A stretch of 64,000 nucleotides of DNA from Geotalea sp. SG265 (GCF_022808985.1 NZ_JAKZFT010000001.1:124001-188000); one strand, 5' to 3'; shown: positions 35,810-44,280, counted from the first letter of the stretch. A program made the numbers and translations. Notes: generated by a model not told the origin, from the letters alone.

Positions 35810-37051
35810 TCATTTGCTCACCTGGTTGCGCCCTTTGCTTTTGGCCCGGTAGAGGGCCTTGTCGGCCGCTTTGATGACATCGTCGGCAAGGCGCAGACTG
35901 TCGTTTGTCTCGGCGACGCCGATACTGATGGTCACAGAGACGGTCTCGTCTCCTCCATGCCCGGCGCGGCGCCGTTTCTTCCCCTCTTCAGCCTTTTTGG
36001 GGCGGTCCTTGCTGCGGATCGACAGTTCGTACTCGGCAATGGCCCTGCGTACCTCTTCCAGAAAAGGAACGACTTCGGCCATCTTTCTGCGGGGAAAGAC
36101 AATGGTGAATTCCTCCCCACCATAGCGGAAAGGACGCCCTCCCCCCCTGACGGCACCAATCTTCTTCGCCACCATCTTCAGCACCTGGTCCCCCACGTCA
36201 TGGCCATGGGTATCGTTAAAGTTCTTGAAGTGGTCCACGTCGAGCATGGCGATGGTGTACTGCCTCCCCAAGGCAAGCATCAATTCATTGAGGGCGCGAC
36301 GGGAGGGGAGGCCGGTCAGGTCATCGCGAAAAGCCATGTTGTGGGAATCCTGCAGAACGCTTACAGCCAGGATCAGGGCCGCAGCGGCAATAAAAATCAG
36401 GGGATAATTGTCAAGCTGAAGGGTATTGCAGGCAATGACCACCGCAACCAGGGCACCGAGAAGACCGCCGTCGATGGGAGACCTTCGGACCAGCACCCGG
36501 TATAGAATGAGGAAGAAGCCGATCACGGCAACAAGCAGAGCGGCATGGGGAACAGGAGATACGGCAATGGATGGAAAGGGCAGAAAAGGGCGGGAGAAAA
36601 AGAGCGGTACCTGAGCGTAGTCTTCCCGGTAACGGATGATCCAGGCTACCCCTGCCAGTTGCATGATCAGAAAGATCAGGCGCAAGCGTCCCGCAACCGT
36701 CAGCACCCCCCGCTCCCGCACGTGGCACAGAAGCGTTATATTGAACGGAATAAGCAGGCAAATGAACTGAAAGGCCACCCGGGGGAGAAAGTCTGAAAGC
36801 CCCTGTTGCAGGTAGGTGCGGAACAGCCAGTAAAAACCGGCCAGGAGCAGGAGAACGAAAAAGACCCTCCCTCGGCCAAAGGCGAAACTGAGGATCAGCC
36901 CTCCGGCAATTAAGAGGTAGGGGGAAAGCAGGGCAAGCTCATGCTGCGGCGGAGACAGGGCGGCGATATGAGGAATCGCCAGGTACGCCATGACAAGCAG
37001 GATAACGGAAGGCGCTAAAACGGAAAAATTTTTCACTGCGGCAGCCATCAC
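35810..37051 (-). CDS. Membrane diguanylate cyclase (GGDEF domain)
   Basis: 413 residues. About eight hydrophobic segments fill residues 10-225, followed by a GGDEF domain (about 240-410): DDLTGLPSRRALNEL, MLDVDHFKNFNDTHGHDVGD and the active site RYGGEEFTIVF. GGEEF is a functional variant, so c-di-GMP synthesis is expected. No RxxD inhibitory site is seen five residues before it, so product inhibition may be absent. A Lys/Arg-rich insert (DRPKKAEEGKKRRR) interrupts the domain late. PilZ and YajQ proteins in this window are potential effectors. Confidence 0.92.
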   Translation of the reverse strand: MMAAAVKNFSVLAPSVILLVMAYLAIPHIAALSPPQHELALLSPYLLIAGGLILSFAFGRGRVFFVLLLLAGFYWLFRTYLQQGLSDFLPRVAFQFICLLIPFNITLLCHVRERGVLTVAGRLRLIFLIMQLAGVAWIIRYREDYAQVPLFFSRPFLPFPSIAVSPVPHAALLVAVIGFFLILYRVLVRRSPIDGGLLGALVAVVIACNTLQLDNYPLIFIAAAALILAVSVLQDSHNMAFRDDLTGLPSRRALNELMLALGRQYTIAMLDVDHFKNFNDTHGHDVGDQVLKMVAKKIGAVRGGGRPFRYGGEEFTIVFPRRKMAEVVPFLEEVRRAIAEYELSIRSKDRPKKAEEGKKRRRAGHGGDETVSVTISIGVAETNDSLRLADDVIKAADKALYRAKSKGRNQVSK

Positions 37052-37090
37052 CCCGTGTCATCTCCTGCGATGATTAACATAATCACAGAT

Positions 37091-37120
37091 TGAATACACT
37101 GTTGTGAGGCAACCTGTCAA
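37091..37120 (-). promoter_or_regulatory. Sigma70-type promoter of the diguanylate cyclase gene
   Basis: Minus strand TTGACA (37120-37115), 18 bases, TATTCA (37096-37091), about 40 bases upstream of the start. Confidence 0.5.
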
Positions 37121-37125
37121 TGGGA

Positions 37126-37434
37126 TTAACCGTAGCCGGCAGGAGAACCCCGTTGGATGGAAAATGACGGCGGAGAAATGAATTCACCGCGGCAGACAGG
37201 GCAGCGCCCCGGTTTCCTCAGGCGCTCCCTCTTTTTGAAGATGAACCCGCATTTGCGGCAAGCGGCAGGGGTAACGGTCAGGTGCAGCTCATCCCTGTGC
37301 AGCTGGATGTGCTCCAGGTGGCTGTAGACATCCCGTTCACCAATACCCAGCTGCTCCGAGATCTCCCGGGCAGTCAGTTCCTCCCCTTCCAGCAGGGCAA
37401 CGATCGCGTGGCGCAAGGTTTCATGCTGCTCCAC
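37126..37434 (-). CDS. Small winged-helix plus zinc-ribbon protein (COG3357-like)
   Basis: 102 residues. Residues 5-55 look like a winged helix (LTAREISEQLGIGERDVYSH); residues 60-90 hold two CxxC pairs (CRKCGFIF and CPVCRGEF) of a zinc ribbon. The layout matches predicted transcription regulators of COG3357. It starts 14 bases inside the thiolase-like gene's 3' end and so is translated with it; a regulatory role on that operon is possible. Confidence 0.8.
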   Translation of the reverse strand: MEQHETLRHAIVALLEGEELTAREISEQLGIGERDVYSHLEHIQLHRDELHLTVTPAACRKCGFIFKKRERLRKPGRCPVCRGEFISPPSFSIQRGSPAGYG

Positions 37435-39085
37435 CGGGATAAATGGCTGTTTCTCCTTCGGTTTTCTTCCGATCCTGGATCACCCGCTTTCCCTGAAAGA
37501 TCCGCAGCCCCGATTCGGCCAGCTCCATGAGGCCGTCCAGGGTGCGCTGATAGAAGCGCTTAACCGGCATCTGATTGACAAGAATCAGGCCGTCCCTGCG
37601 CTCCAGTTGCAACCGGTCACCGACAACGAGCCGGGAGACATTCTCGTAATGCTCACCGCCGATGCCAAAGAGAAAGGTATACCGGCCGCCGTTCATGCGG
37701 CACGACACAAGCATCAGGGTATTGAGGGGTTCCCCCGATTTATAGTCGAACCGGGTGGTGGAGGTGACGTAACGTCCTTCCACCGGCTCTCCGCCTGACA
37801 GGAGCGCGTCCACCGAGACCTGCTTCGGCTTCAATGTTCCAAGAGAAGGCAGCCCCCACGGCTTGTATGGCTGGCAGGGGCGATGGCGGAAATGGGAAAC
37901 CCGCTCAAGCAGAATGACCACGTTGTTATTGATGGGGCCGCCGATGGAGTGTGAAAGACCGGCCTGGAAACCCCGCTCCAGGATCAGGCGATGATTTTCC
38001 ACCACCTGAATCATGCCGGTGGCCCCCAGGGGATGGCCACGCCCCTTGAGCCCGCCGGTAAGATTGGTGGGGAATTTGCCCCGTTCACCGGTGAGGCTGT
38101 CGTCGAAGAGGCCGTCCAGAAGCCGCGCCCGGGGGAGTATGCCCAGATCGACCATATTGATGGGGCCGAATCCGTTGAAGGGATCGTGCATGTTCACATG
38201 AAGCTTGCCGGCGAAGGTAGTGATGTCCTTGATTCCGGCCATGCCGTAAGCCGCGGCTGCCGCCCGCACCGTTGCCGGAAATGACTGGAAATAGCGGCGG
38301 TCAGCGATAGTGGGAATATCCGTGGCGCTTCCCACGCCGCTCACCATGACCTCCTGTGGGCGGGCCGTCAGCACGACCGCCGCGACACCGTCGGACATGG
38401 GGCAGAAATCGTGGTAGCGTAGCGGCCACCAGTACATGTAGTTCTTGCCGTTGACGATCTGCCGGTAATACTCGTCCACCGGGATCGGAAACTGGAGATG
38501 GGCCTCGGGATTCCTGGCGGCAAAACGGTGTGCGCGCTCGGTGAGCATGGCCGAGAAGGCAGTCCATTCGTCCTCCGACAGATTGAGGCGCTGCATGAGC
38601 GACCGGGCCACCAACGCCCCACAGGCAGGCATGGAGAGGCCGAATTCCGCCTCGTCCCGGTCGATAACCCCGGCAACGATGCGGGTCGCCTCCAGGGTTG
38701 AGACATCGCTCATTTTCTGGATGCCGATGGCCAGGACATGGTCGGAACGACCGGAGGCAATCTCCATGTAGGCGTTTTCAAAGGCCGACGCCCCCGACGA
38801 TGAGGCGGTATCGATGAGCACCGACTTAGCGCCGGAGATGCCCAAGACTCCGGCCACCTTGGCGGCGGTATTGTCCACCCCGGAAAAAGCCCCCGGATTC
38901 TGGCTTCCCACCACGACCGCCTCGATGTCCCGCGGCCGGATGGAAGTCGCGGAGAAGACCGCCGCAGCCTTTTCCGCCAGCTCAAGAAAGGTGCAAGCCT
39001 CTCGCTCCTTGCCGTTGTACCGCCCCACCGGCGCCATATACGACGCAGCAATATAGACCCTGCGCGGATGAAAAGCTGTTTTCAT
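37421..39085 (-). CDS. Thiolase-like protein lacking the catalytic cysteine, with C-terminal extension
   Basis: 554 residues from the ATG at 39085 (AAGGGA upstream). Residues 1 to about 400 are thiolase-like: AVVVGSQNPGAFSG, then DTASSSGASAFENA where the nucleophilic Cys is expected but Ser is found, and GGLKGRGHPLGATG with the catalytic His. Residues about 425-520 resemble an OB-fold DUF35-type domain (VEGRYVTSTTRFDY) without zinc cysteines. DUF35 partners thiolases or HMG-CoA synthase in archaea; here it seems fused. Classical thiolase chemistry is unlikely without the Cys; non-condensing acyl-CoA binding or another reaction is possible. Confidence 0.8.
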   Translation of the reverse strand: MKTAFHPRRVYIAASYMAPVGRYNGKEREACTFLELAEKAAAVFSATSIRPRDIEAVVVGSQNPGAFSGVDNTAAKVAGVLGISGAKSVLIDTASSSGASAFENAYMEIASGRSDHVLAIGIQKMSDVSTLEATRIVAGVIDRDEAEFGLSMPACGALVARSLMQRLNLSEDEWTAFSAMLTERAHRFAARNPEAHLQFPIPVDEYYRQIVNGKNYMYWWPLRYHDFCPMSDGVAAVVLTARPQEVMVSGVGSATDIPTIADRRYFQSFPATVRAAAAAYGMAGIKDITTFAGKLHVNMHDPFNGFGPINMVDLGILPRARLLDGLFDDSLTGERGKFPTNLTGGLKGRGHPLGATGMIQVVENHRLILERGFQAGLSHSIGGPINNNVVILLERVSHFRHRPCQPYKPWGLPSLGTLKPKQVSVDALLSGGEPVEGRYVTSTTRFDYKSGEPLNTLMLVSCRMNGGRYTFLFGIGGEHYENVSRLVVGDRLQLERRDGLILVNQMPVKRFYQRTLDGLMELAESGLRIFQGKRVIQDRKKTEGETAIYPGGAA

Positions 39086-39114
39086 GGTCGATCCCTTCCC
39101 TGTTGGCGTTGCGA

Positions 39115-39154
39115 AATGTGAATCACATTGTAGCCGATGGGAGGAGATATGCAA
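39115..39154 (-). promoter_or_regulatory. Promoter with operator palindrome for the thiolase-like operon
   Basis: Minus strand TTGCAT (39154-39149), 16 bases, TACAAT (39132-39127). A 15-base palindrome AATGTGAATCACATT (39115-39129) overlaps the -10, the usual place for a repressor site. The cognate protein is unknown; the downstream winged-helix gene is one candidate. Confidence 0.55.
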
Positions 39155-39283
39155 TTTCGGCGGTGCATATCCTTCGCGGCGTATAATCGTGATGGACAGG
39201 TGGTCAGTCCAAAAAGAAAGAAGGGCCAGCGGATCCTTCTGCCAGCCCCTCTGCACATAGTGCGGCCGTTGCTCCTATAATCA

Positions 39284-40225
39284 CTACATCATCATGCCCA
39301 TATTCCCCACCTGCACCGTCACGGTGGCGGATTTGGTCGGATCGGCGATGCTGGTTGCCTTCACCAGAAACATGCCGGTAAAACTGGGCGCCATATAAAG
39401 CCCCGTAGGTGATATGGTGCCGCCGCTTGGGCCGACGACACTCCAGGTCACCGGGGCGTTTGCGGTAAATTGCTGCGTTCCGCTGACCTGCAATTTTGCC
39501 ATGGATGGTGTGATCGTTATCCCGCCGCTAGGCGGGACAGTGCCGGGTGCCATGATATTTCCGGCCATCATGGTCCCTCCCGGCATGTTCCCCATCTTCC
39601 CGGTAAAGACTTGTGTGCCATTGATGTACATCATGGTCACGTTACCGTTGGCATCGATGGTCATCTTCACGTCGTCGAACATCTTGTCCAACCCTTGACC
39701 GATAGTGAACGGCCCCGCCATGGGATCGGCATTGGCTACGCCATAGGCATTCATCAGTGGGGCGAATTTCAGGCGAAGCTGCTGCCGGGTGCTGCTCATA
39801 TTGCCAAACATGGTCCGCATCTTGTTCGCGTCCGGATTGCGATAGAAGGTGTTGAGGGAAGATATGTTGCCGAAAGCCCCCATATCGGCCACCATGAGGT
39901 TGGATAAGGGATTGATATTGGCGGTGCCGCTACCGCCGCTCATGGAATAGGAGGAACCGGACCTGAGAATGAACGGTGGCGTCTTGCCGGTAACATTAAA
40001 AGAAAAAGCGCCGGTGTTTGCTTGAATCGTCGTACTCATTTCCGGGCTGTTTGCCGAATCTTTGAGAAAGGCTGTCCCGGTCATCGGTGCTCCGGTTGCC
40101 GCAACCCCGGAGACGGTAGCAGCGGGTGCGCTACTGCCACCGCCACCTCCGCCACAACCAGCGAAGCCCACGGCCATGACACATGCTGCAATCAGTATTG
40201 CGATAATGCCTAATCGTCCACCCAT
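39284..40225 (-). CDS. Lipoprotein with C-terminal Ig-like (Big) domain
   Basis: 313 residues from the ATG at 40225 (GGGGGTGG upstream); the ATG at 40240 has no such site. Lipobox GFAGC precedes a run of Gly. The middle part is rich in Met, Asn and Gly with low complexity; residues about 235-305 form an Ig-like beta domain (ITITPSMAKLQVSGTQQF, then TGLYMAPSFTGMF). Probably an outer-membrane or surface lipoprotein; function unknown. An imperfect hairpin with a T-rich run lies past the stop (39211-39249). Confidence 0.75.
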   Translation of the reverse strand: MGGRLGIIAILIAACVMAVGFAGCGGGGGGSSAPAATVSGVAATGAPMTGTAFLKDSANSPEMSTTIQANTGAFSFNVTGKTPPFILRSGSSYSMSGGSGTANINPLSNLMVADMGAFGNISSLNTFYRNPDANKMRTMFGNMSSTRQQLRLKFAPLMNAYGVANADPMAGPFTIGQGLDKMFDDVKMTIDANGNVTMMYINGTQVFTGKMGNMPGGTMMAGNIMAPGTVPPSGGITITPSMAKLQVSGTQQFTANAPVTWSVVGPSGGTISPTGLYMAPSFTGMFLVKATSIADPTKSATVTVQVGNMGMMM

Positions 40226-40277
40226 TGGCCACCCCCACATTAATTTTTATTTAATAATACCAGTGACAACAGTTGGT

Positions 40278-40361
40278 GCAAGGGAAGCGGCGGAGCTCGA
40301 ACACCATGCCGGTCTGGATGTCTTTGTCGAGGAGCCGCTGGCGCCGGAATCTTCCCTGTGA
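40278..40361 (+). pseudogene. Remnant of a D-2-hydroxyacid dehydrogenase C-terminal part
   Basis: In a 300-base gap without a gene, one frame reads GAREAAELEHHAGLDVFVEE then PLAPESSL and a stop. This matches the conserved AGLDVFxxEPLxxxSPL segment after the catalytic His region of D-2-hydroxyacid dehydrogenases. No other part of such an enzyme is visible on either side. The rest of the gap (40362-40526) shows nothing recognisable apart from the ribosome site of the next gene. Confidence 0.4.
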
Positions 40362-40526
40362 AATGAACCGCAGATAAGCACTCTCCATTCCAGCGCCATC
40401 AGTCGGGAATTATCGATCTCTTTATCGAAGAGCTTCTTGGAGCACTACGCGGCAAATGACCCTTGCCAGCCAAAAGCAGCTCTGCTATTTTATCCCCTTC
40501 AATCCACGGGAAAAGGACAGATAATT

Positions 40527-40880
40527 ATGGCGATCAAGATGAAAAACGTGGTGGTCTTCGTGCTCGATCTGGAGAAGGCCAAGCATTTCTATAAGGAGCA
40601 GTTGAAGCTGCCCCTGGTGCAGGAATCGGTGACGATGATGGAATTCTTTCCCGGAGACGGGCCGACCATGGGGGTGGCGCTGGCCATGACCGACATGGCG
40701 AAGCCCCTGGCAGGGCGCCATACCGGCATCACCCTGACCGTTACCGACATCGAAAGCTTGTGCAAGGAGCTCACTGCCGCCGGCGTCAAATTCGCCGAGC
40801 CGCTAGAGCGGAGCCCCTGGGGCAAAATGGCGGTGGTGAAGGACCCGGATGGCAACCAGATAGCTCTTGTGGAAGGCTGA
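40527..40880 (+). CDS. VOC/glyoxalase-superfamily protein
   Basis: 117 residues forming two beta-alpha-beta-beta-beta modules: VVFVLDLEKAKHFYKEQLKL and, in the second half, GITLTVTDIESLCKEL ending VVKDPDGNQIALVEG. The C-terminal Glu of ALVE is at the usual metal site. Substrate is unknown. AAAAGGACAG precedes the ATG. First gene of a three-gene plus-strand run with a cupin and an SH3-like secreted protein. Confidence 0.87.
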   Translation: MAIKMKNVVVFVLDLEKAKHFYKEQLKLPLVQESVTMMEFFPGDGPTMGVALAMTDMAKPLAGRHTGITLTVTDIESLCKELTAAGVKFAEPLERSPWGKMAVVKDPDGNQIALVEG

Positions 40881-40886
40881 GAAACC

Positions 40887-41357
40887 GTGAAAATAATCGA
40901 TAAAATCCTGCTGGATGACCTGACCGAACAAGCCAGGGCAAACCCGCGGCTGAGGAAGAATCACAACCTGCACCCCTCCGACGACTTCTGCTGTCATCGG
41001 CTGCTCAACGCCATCGAGCCCCATTCATACATCCGCCCCCACCGGCACCTGGACCCGGTCAAGGACGAGTCTTTCGTCATCGTCAGGGGCCGGCTCGGCA
41101 TCCTCACCTTCGGCGACGATGGCACGGTCCTGCAGGCTACGGTGCTTAGTGCCGAAAGCGGCGCCATCATTGCCGACATTCCCCACGGCGTCTTTCACAC
41201 GGCCGTGAGCCTGGAACCGGGAACGATCTTCTTCGAAGCCAAGGCCGGCCCCTATCGCCAGCTGACTGAAGCTGAAATAGCCCCCTGGGCTCCGGAGGAC
41301 GGAACTCCCCGGGCGGAAAACTATCTGGCCGAGCTGATGGCCCGTGTCCAGCAATGA
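40887..41357 (+). CDS. WbuC-family cupin
   Basis: 156 residues. A cupin barrel with IRPHRHLDPVKDESFVIVRG supplies the His/His/Glu metal motif and DIPHGVFHTAVSLEPG the second motif. The sequence fits the WbuC family, usually linked to surface polysaccharide loci but not well characterised. Six bases after the VOC gene; its stop overlaps the next start by 4 bases. Confidence 0.85.
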   Translation: MKIIDKILLDDLTEQARANPRLRKNHNLHPSDDFCCHRLLNAIEPHSYIRPHRHLDPVKDESFVIVRGRLGILTFGDDGTVLQATVLSAESGAIIADIPHGVFHTAVSLEPGTIFFEAKAGPYRQLTEAEIAPWAPEDGTPRAENYLAELMARVQQ

Positions 41358-41980
41358 ATATTCTTCGTACCTTCATTATAACGGCCCTGGGCCTCGCGCT
41401 CTACCCCCAAGGCACTCTTGCTGCCCCCAGTAAGTCCCGCCCCCACAGCGGCGACGGAATCCTGATGATCCGCACCCTTCCCTCCCTGGGTAATGACCCC
41501 TCCGGAACCCTGCCCCTCTATCGGGAACCGGGGGTCGAGCGGGTCGCAGAGCTGAAAAGCCATGAGCTTCCCTCCCTCGCCCCAGTCCTCCAGGGCCGTG
41601 GAGGAGAATTTCCCGCTGCCGTGACGGGCAAGAAGGGAAACTGGCTGCACATCATCTACGACGATGCGGGGCGCGAGGGGTGGCTGGAAAGTTCCCGGGG
41701 ATGGGAGTACGCCACCTGGAATACCTTTCTTAAGGGGCGTGGCGTAAAGGTTCTGCCCGGTCTGAAAAAGGAATTTTACCGGCTCCGCCGCGATCCGTCC
41801 CCTGCCGCACCACAGCTGGAGGCGCTTTCCCGGCAGAAGAACCTGCGCATTATCGAGATTCGGGAAGACTGGGCGCTGGTACTGGTAGATTTCACCGCCT
41901 ACGGCTGGCTGCGCTGGCGCGACGGCGACGGCCGCTTTACCATTTCACTGGATGATCGGTTCGATCCACAAAAACATTGA
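41354..41980 (+). CDS. Secreted protein with SH3-like domains
   Basis: 208 residues. Signal peptide (about 1-23, ending TLAAP). Residues about 35-110 resemble a bacterial SH3 domain (GNWLHIIYDDAGREGWLESS), and a second similar module follows near 130-190 (DWALVLVDFTAYGWLRWRDG). SH3b modules commonly bind cell wall; no catalytic domain is present. ATGA overlap with the cupin gene. Confidence 0.75.
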   Translation: MNILRTFIITALGLALYPQGTLAAPSKSRPHSGDGILMIRTLPSLGNDPSGTLPLYREPGVERVAELKSHELPSLAPVLQGRGGEFPAAVTGKKGNWLHIIYDDAGREGWLESSRGWEYATWNTFLKGRGVKVLPGLKKEFYRLRRDPSPAAPQLEALSRQKNLRIIEIREDWALVLVDFTAYGWLRWRDGDGRFTISLDDRFDPQKH

Positions 41981-42059
41981 CTGGATAGCTACTCTGTGTT
42001 ATTTGGTTCTGTCATGAAGAATGAGGGATTTTTCGATACTTACGGGGATGCACGAGCTA

Positions 42060-42117
42060 TCAGCGCAGCGGCGCTCAACGCCGCAGGTCTGCCCGCTGCC
42101 CCATAAGTATGCGCTGA
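42060..42117 (+). ncRNA. Candidate structured leader RNA before the aminotransferase
   Basis: A perfect 8-base outer stem (TCAGCGCA 42060-42067 with TGCGCTGA 42110-42117) encloses a hairpin GCGGCG-CTCAA-CGCCGC (42068-42084) directly stacked on it and a further 25 bases. A strong terminator-like hairpin follows 18 bases later, then the aminotransferase gene. The order structure-terminator-RBS fits an attenuating leader or a small RNA. I cannot match it to a known riboswitch. Confidence 0.4.
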
Positions 42118-42134
42118 AACATAACGTATCTATG

Positions 42135-42166
42135 AAGGCCGTGGGACCCCCCCCACGGCCTTTTAT
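42135..42166 (+). terminator. Intrinsic terminator or attenuator
   Basis: AAGGCCGTGGG (42135-42145) and CCCACGGCCTT (42152-42162) form an 11-base stem with a six-base loop and a short T-rich tail. It may end the SH3-like gene transcript or attenuate the aminotransferase gene, whose ATG lies 44 bases on. Confidence 0.75.
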
Positions 42167-42209
42167 CATTTTGAGCCGGATCAAAAAATCTGAGGAGCGA
42201 GGTAAGCGG

Positions 42210-43514
42210 ATGAGAAACGATATTGTCACCCCCGGTGCAGGAGAACTCACCTACGAGATCAGGAACATCGTCAATGTGGCGGAAAAACTGCAGAAGCACG
42301 GCGTCAAGATCAACTGGGAGAATATCGGCGACCCGATCGTCAAGGGTGAGGTTATCCCCATGTGGATGAAGGAGATCGTTGCCAGGGAAGCCATGAACGA
42401 CGATACCTACGGCTATTGCCACACCAGGGGCGTTCTCGAAACCCGCGAGTTCATCTGCAACCTCACCAACAAACGGGGGGGCGCTCAGATCACCCCAGAC
42501 GACATCATCTTCTTCAACGGCCTGGGCGACGCCATTGCCAAGGTTTATGGCAATCTCCGCCATGAAACCCGGGTGCTCATGCCTTCCCCCACCTACACCA
42601 CCCACACCCTGGGCGAAGCGGCCCATGCCTTGGCTGCCCCGGTCTGCTACCGGCTCAAGGCCGAGAACAACTGGTATCCCGACCTGGAAGACCTGCGCAA
42701 CCACGTGAAATACAATCCGCAGATTTCCGGGATCATGCTCATCAACCCTGACAACCCCACCGGGATGGTCTATCCGGAAGAAACCCTGCGGCAGATCGTG
42801 GCCATCGCCCGGGAGTACGACCTCTTCATCATCGCCGACGAGGTGTACAACAATATCGTCTATAACAACGAAAAAACGGTCCCCATTTCCGACGTTATCG
42901 GCGACGTACCGGCCATCGCCATGAAAGGGATCTCCAAGGAACTCCCCTGGCCCGGCTCCCGCTGCGGCTGGATCGAGGTTTACAACAGCCAGAAGGACGA
43001 GCGCTTCAGGAAATACATAAACTCCATCCTCAGCACCAAGATGAATGAAGTCTGCTCCACGACCCTTCCCCAGAAGACTATTCCGGCCATCATGTCTCAC
43101 CCTGAGTATGCAACATATCTGGCCGAACGGATCACCCGCTATGAGCGCATGAGCAACATCACTTACAATTTTCTCAAGGACGTGCCGGGACTGGTGGTTA
43201 ACCGCACCAACGGCGCCTTTTATATGGCCGTCGCCTTTGAAAAGGGGCTCCTCACCGACCGGCAGAGCCTCCCCATTGAAAACACCGAGGTTCGGGAACT
43301 GGTGGAAGGACTGGTCAATGCCCCCGGCGTCTCCCCCGACAAGCGTTTTGTCTACTACATCCTTGCCCACACCGGCATCTGCATCGTCCCCCTCTCTTCT
43401 TTCAACACGGAGCTGCAGGGGTTCCGGGTCACCCTGCTGGAAAAGGACGAGAAGGAATGCGAGCGGATTTACAAGACCCTCGCCGAAAAGATCGCCCAAT
43501 ACCTGAAATCGTAA
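42210..43514 (+). CDS. PLP-dependent class I/II aminotransferase
   Basis: 434 residues from the ATG at 42210, preceded by GAGGAGCGAGGT. Fold-type I motifs: NPDNPTGMVYPEETL, IIADEVYNNIVY, and the PLP lysine in GISKELPWPGSRCGWIEV. It resembles alanine/aspartate-type aminotransferases; the substrate pair is not clear. An unusual insertion (about 370-400) lengthens the small domain. A structured leader and attenuator-like hairpin precede it; a GC-rich hairpin follows. Confidence 0.9.
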   Translation: MRNDIVTPGAGELTYEIRNIVNVAEKLQKHGVKINWENIGDPIVKGEVIPMWMKEIVAREAMNDDTYGYCHTRGVLETREFICNLTNKRGGAQITPDDIIFFNGLGDAIAKVYGNLRHETRVLMPSPTYTTHTLGEAAHALAAPVCYRLKAENNWYPDLEDLRNHVKYNPQISGIMLINPDNPTGMVYPEETLRQIVAIAREYDLFIIADEVYNNIVYNNEKTVPISDVIGDVPAIAMKGISKELPWPGSRCGWIEVYNSQKDERFRKYINSILSTKMNEVCSTTLPQKTIPAIMSHPEYATYLAERITRYERMSNITYNFLKDVPGLVVNRTNGAFYMAVAFEKGLLTDRQSLPIENTEVRELVEGLVNAPGVSPDKRFVYYILAHTGICIVPLSSFNTELQGFRVTLLEKDEKECERIYKTLAEKIAQYLKS

Positions 43515-43521
43515 CCGATGG

Positions 43522-43547
43522 GGGAGCAGGCCGCCCCGCCTGCTCCC
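43522..43547 (+). terminator. GC-rich hairpin after the aminotransferase gene
   Basis: GGGAGCAGGC and GCCTGCTCCC pair perfectly around a six-base loop. The T run comes only 20 bases later, so termination is plausible but not textbook. Confidence 0.45.
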
Positions 43548-43647
43548 GCCCCCTCCCCCCTGCCCCCTTTTTCCAAGCTTTGCAAATCTGCAACACTCCT
43601 TTGCACCATTGCAAAAACGACACGTTTTTTCCCCGGACTCGCGATAG

Positions 43648-43675
43648 CTGAAATTCCCTTCTTCCTTGATATAAT
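43648..43675 (+). promoter_or_regulatory. Promoter with perfect -10
   Basis: TATAAT at 43670-43675, with CTGAAA (43648-43653) 16 bases upstream as a weak -35. It would drive the small membrane protein gene at 43767 with a leader of about 85 bases. Confidence 0.45.
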
Positions 43676-43766
43676 AGGCTGATGGGGCAGCAGCTTTCCC
43701 TGCGGGGGCTCGGCATGAATTGTGTAACAAGCATTGCCGGAACCCACAGACCATGAGGTGAGCGCT

Positions 43767-44204
43767 ATGAACACGGAAATAATCGACGAGGCAATCGACA
43801 AGTACGTCCATGAACGGATGACCACCGGAAGAAAACAGGCCACAGAGCGGTTTCTTTCCTATGCCTACCTGAAACAGGGGAAAGAAGGGATTGGAGAATT
43901 CCTGCGAAAGGTCCGGGGACTGAGCAATTACTACATCGACTTCCTCAGGGTCATGGCCAATCCCTTAAAAGGGCCGGAGGTGGCGTGGCTTGCTTCCATG
44001 CTGACCATCGCCATCTATGCCGTGATTCTCATGGGTATGGATGAGGATCGGACGCTCGGCATCTTTCTTTTTGCAGGAACCCTGGTGAACGGCTGGTCCC
44101 TGATCCGCACCATAGCCAGGAAATGGTGCGACATCGGCGTCATGATCGCCATCTATTTGGAGATAGCCCAGCTTGCAGAACACGAACTGGAGGAGATGAG
44201 CTGA
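43767..44204 (+). CDS. Hypothetical small membrane protein
   Basis: 145 residues from the ATG at 43767 (GAGGTGAGCG upstream). The N-terminal 60 residues are charged and helical; two TM helices follow near 70-92 and 98-118, and the C terminus is acidic (LAEHELEEMS). No known domain is recognised. Own promoter and terminator suggest a single-gene unit. Confidence 0.7.
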   Translation: MNTEIIDEAIDKYVHERMTTGRKQATERFLSYAYLKQGKEGIGEFLRKVRGLSNYYIDFLRVMANPLKGPEVAWLASMLTIAIYAVILMGMDEDRTLGIFLFAGTLVNGWSLIRTIARKWCDIGVMIAIYLEIAQLAEHELEEMS

Positions 44205-44232
44205 CCTCCAGCACACACCGGCACCAATTGAG

Positions 44233-44258
44233 GCGGCCTCCCAAAAGGCCGCTTTTTT
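44233..44258 (+). terminator. Intrinsic terminator
   Basis: GCGGCC (44233-44238) and GGCCGC (44247-44252) form the stem, followed by six T. It lies 29 bases past the small membrane protein gene and just before repeat copy D. Confidence 0.85.
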
Positions 44259-44280
44259 GTTCTTCAGAAATTTCCCGGGG

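Noticed and set aside
39211-39249. Terminator after the Ig-like lipoprotein gene
   Set aside because: The arms GGGCCAGC and GCCAGCCC pair only with an internal mismatch of two bases; kept as a note, not as a feature.
42075-43811. Long antisense frame (578 codons) opposite the aminotransferase gene
   Set aside because: High GC leaves few stops in this frame; the product has no recognisable domain, and the plus-strand gene has clear PLP motifs and a ribosome site.
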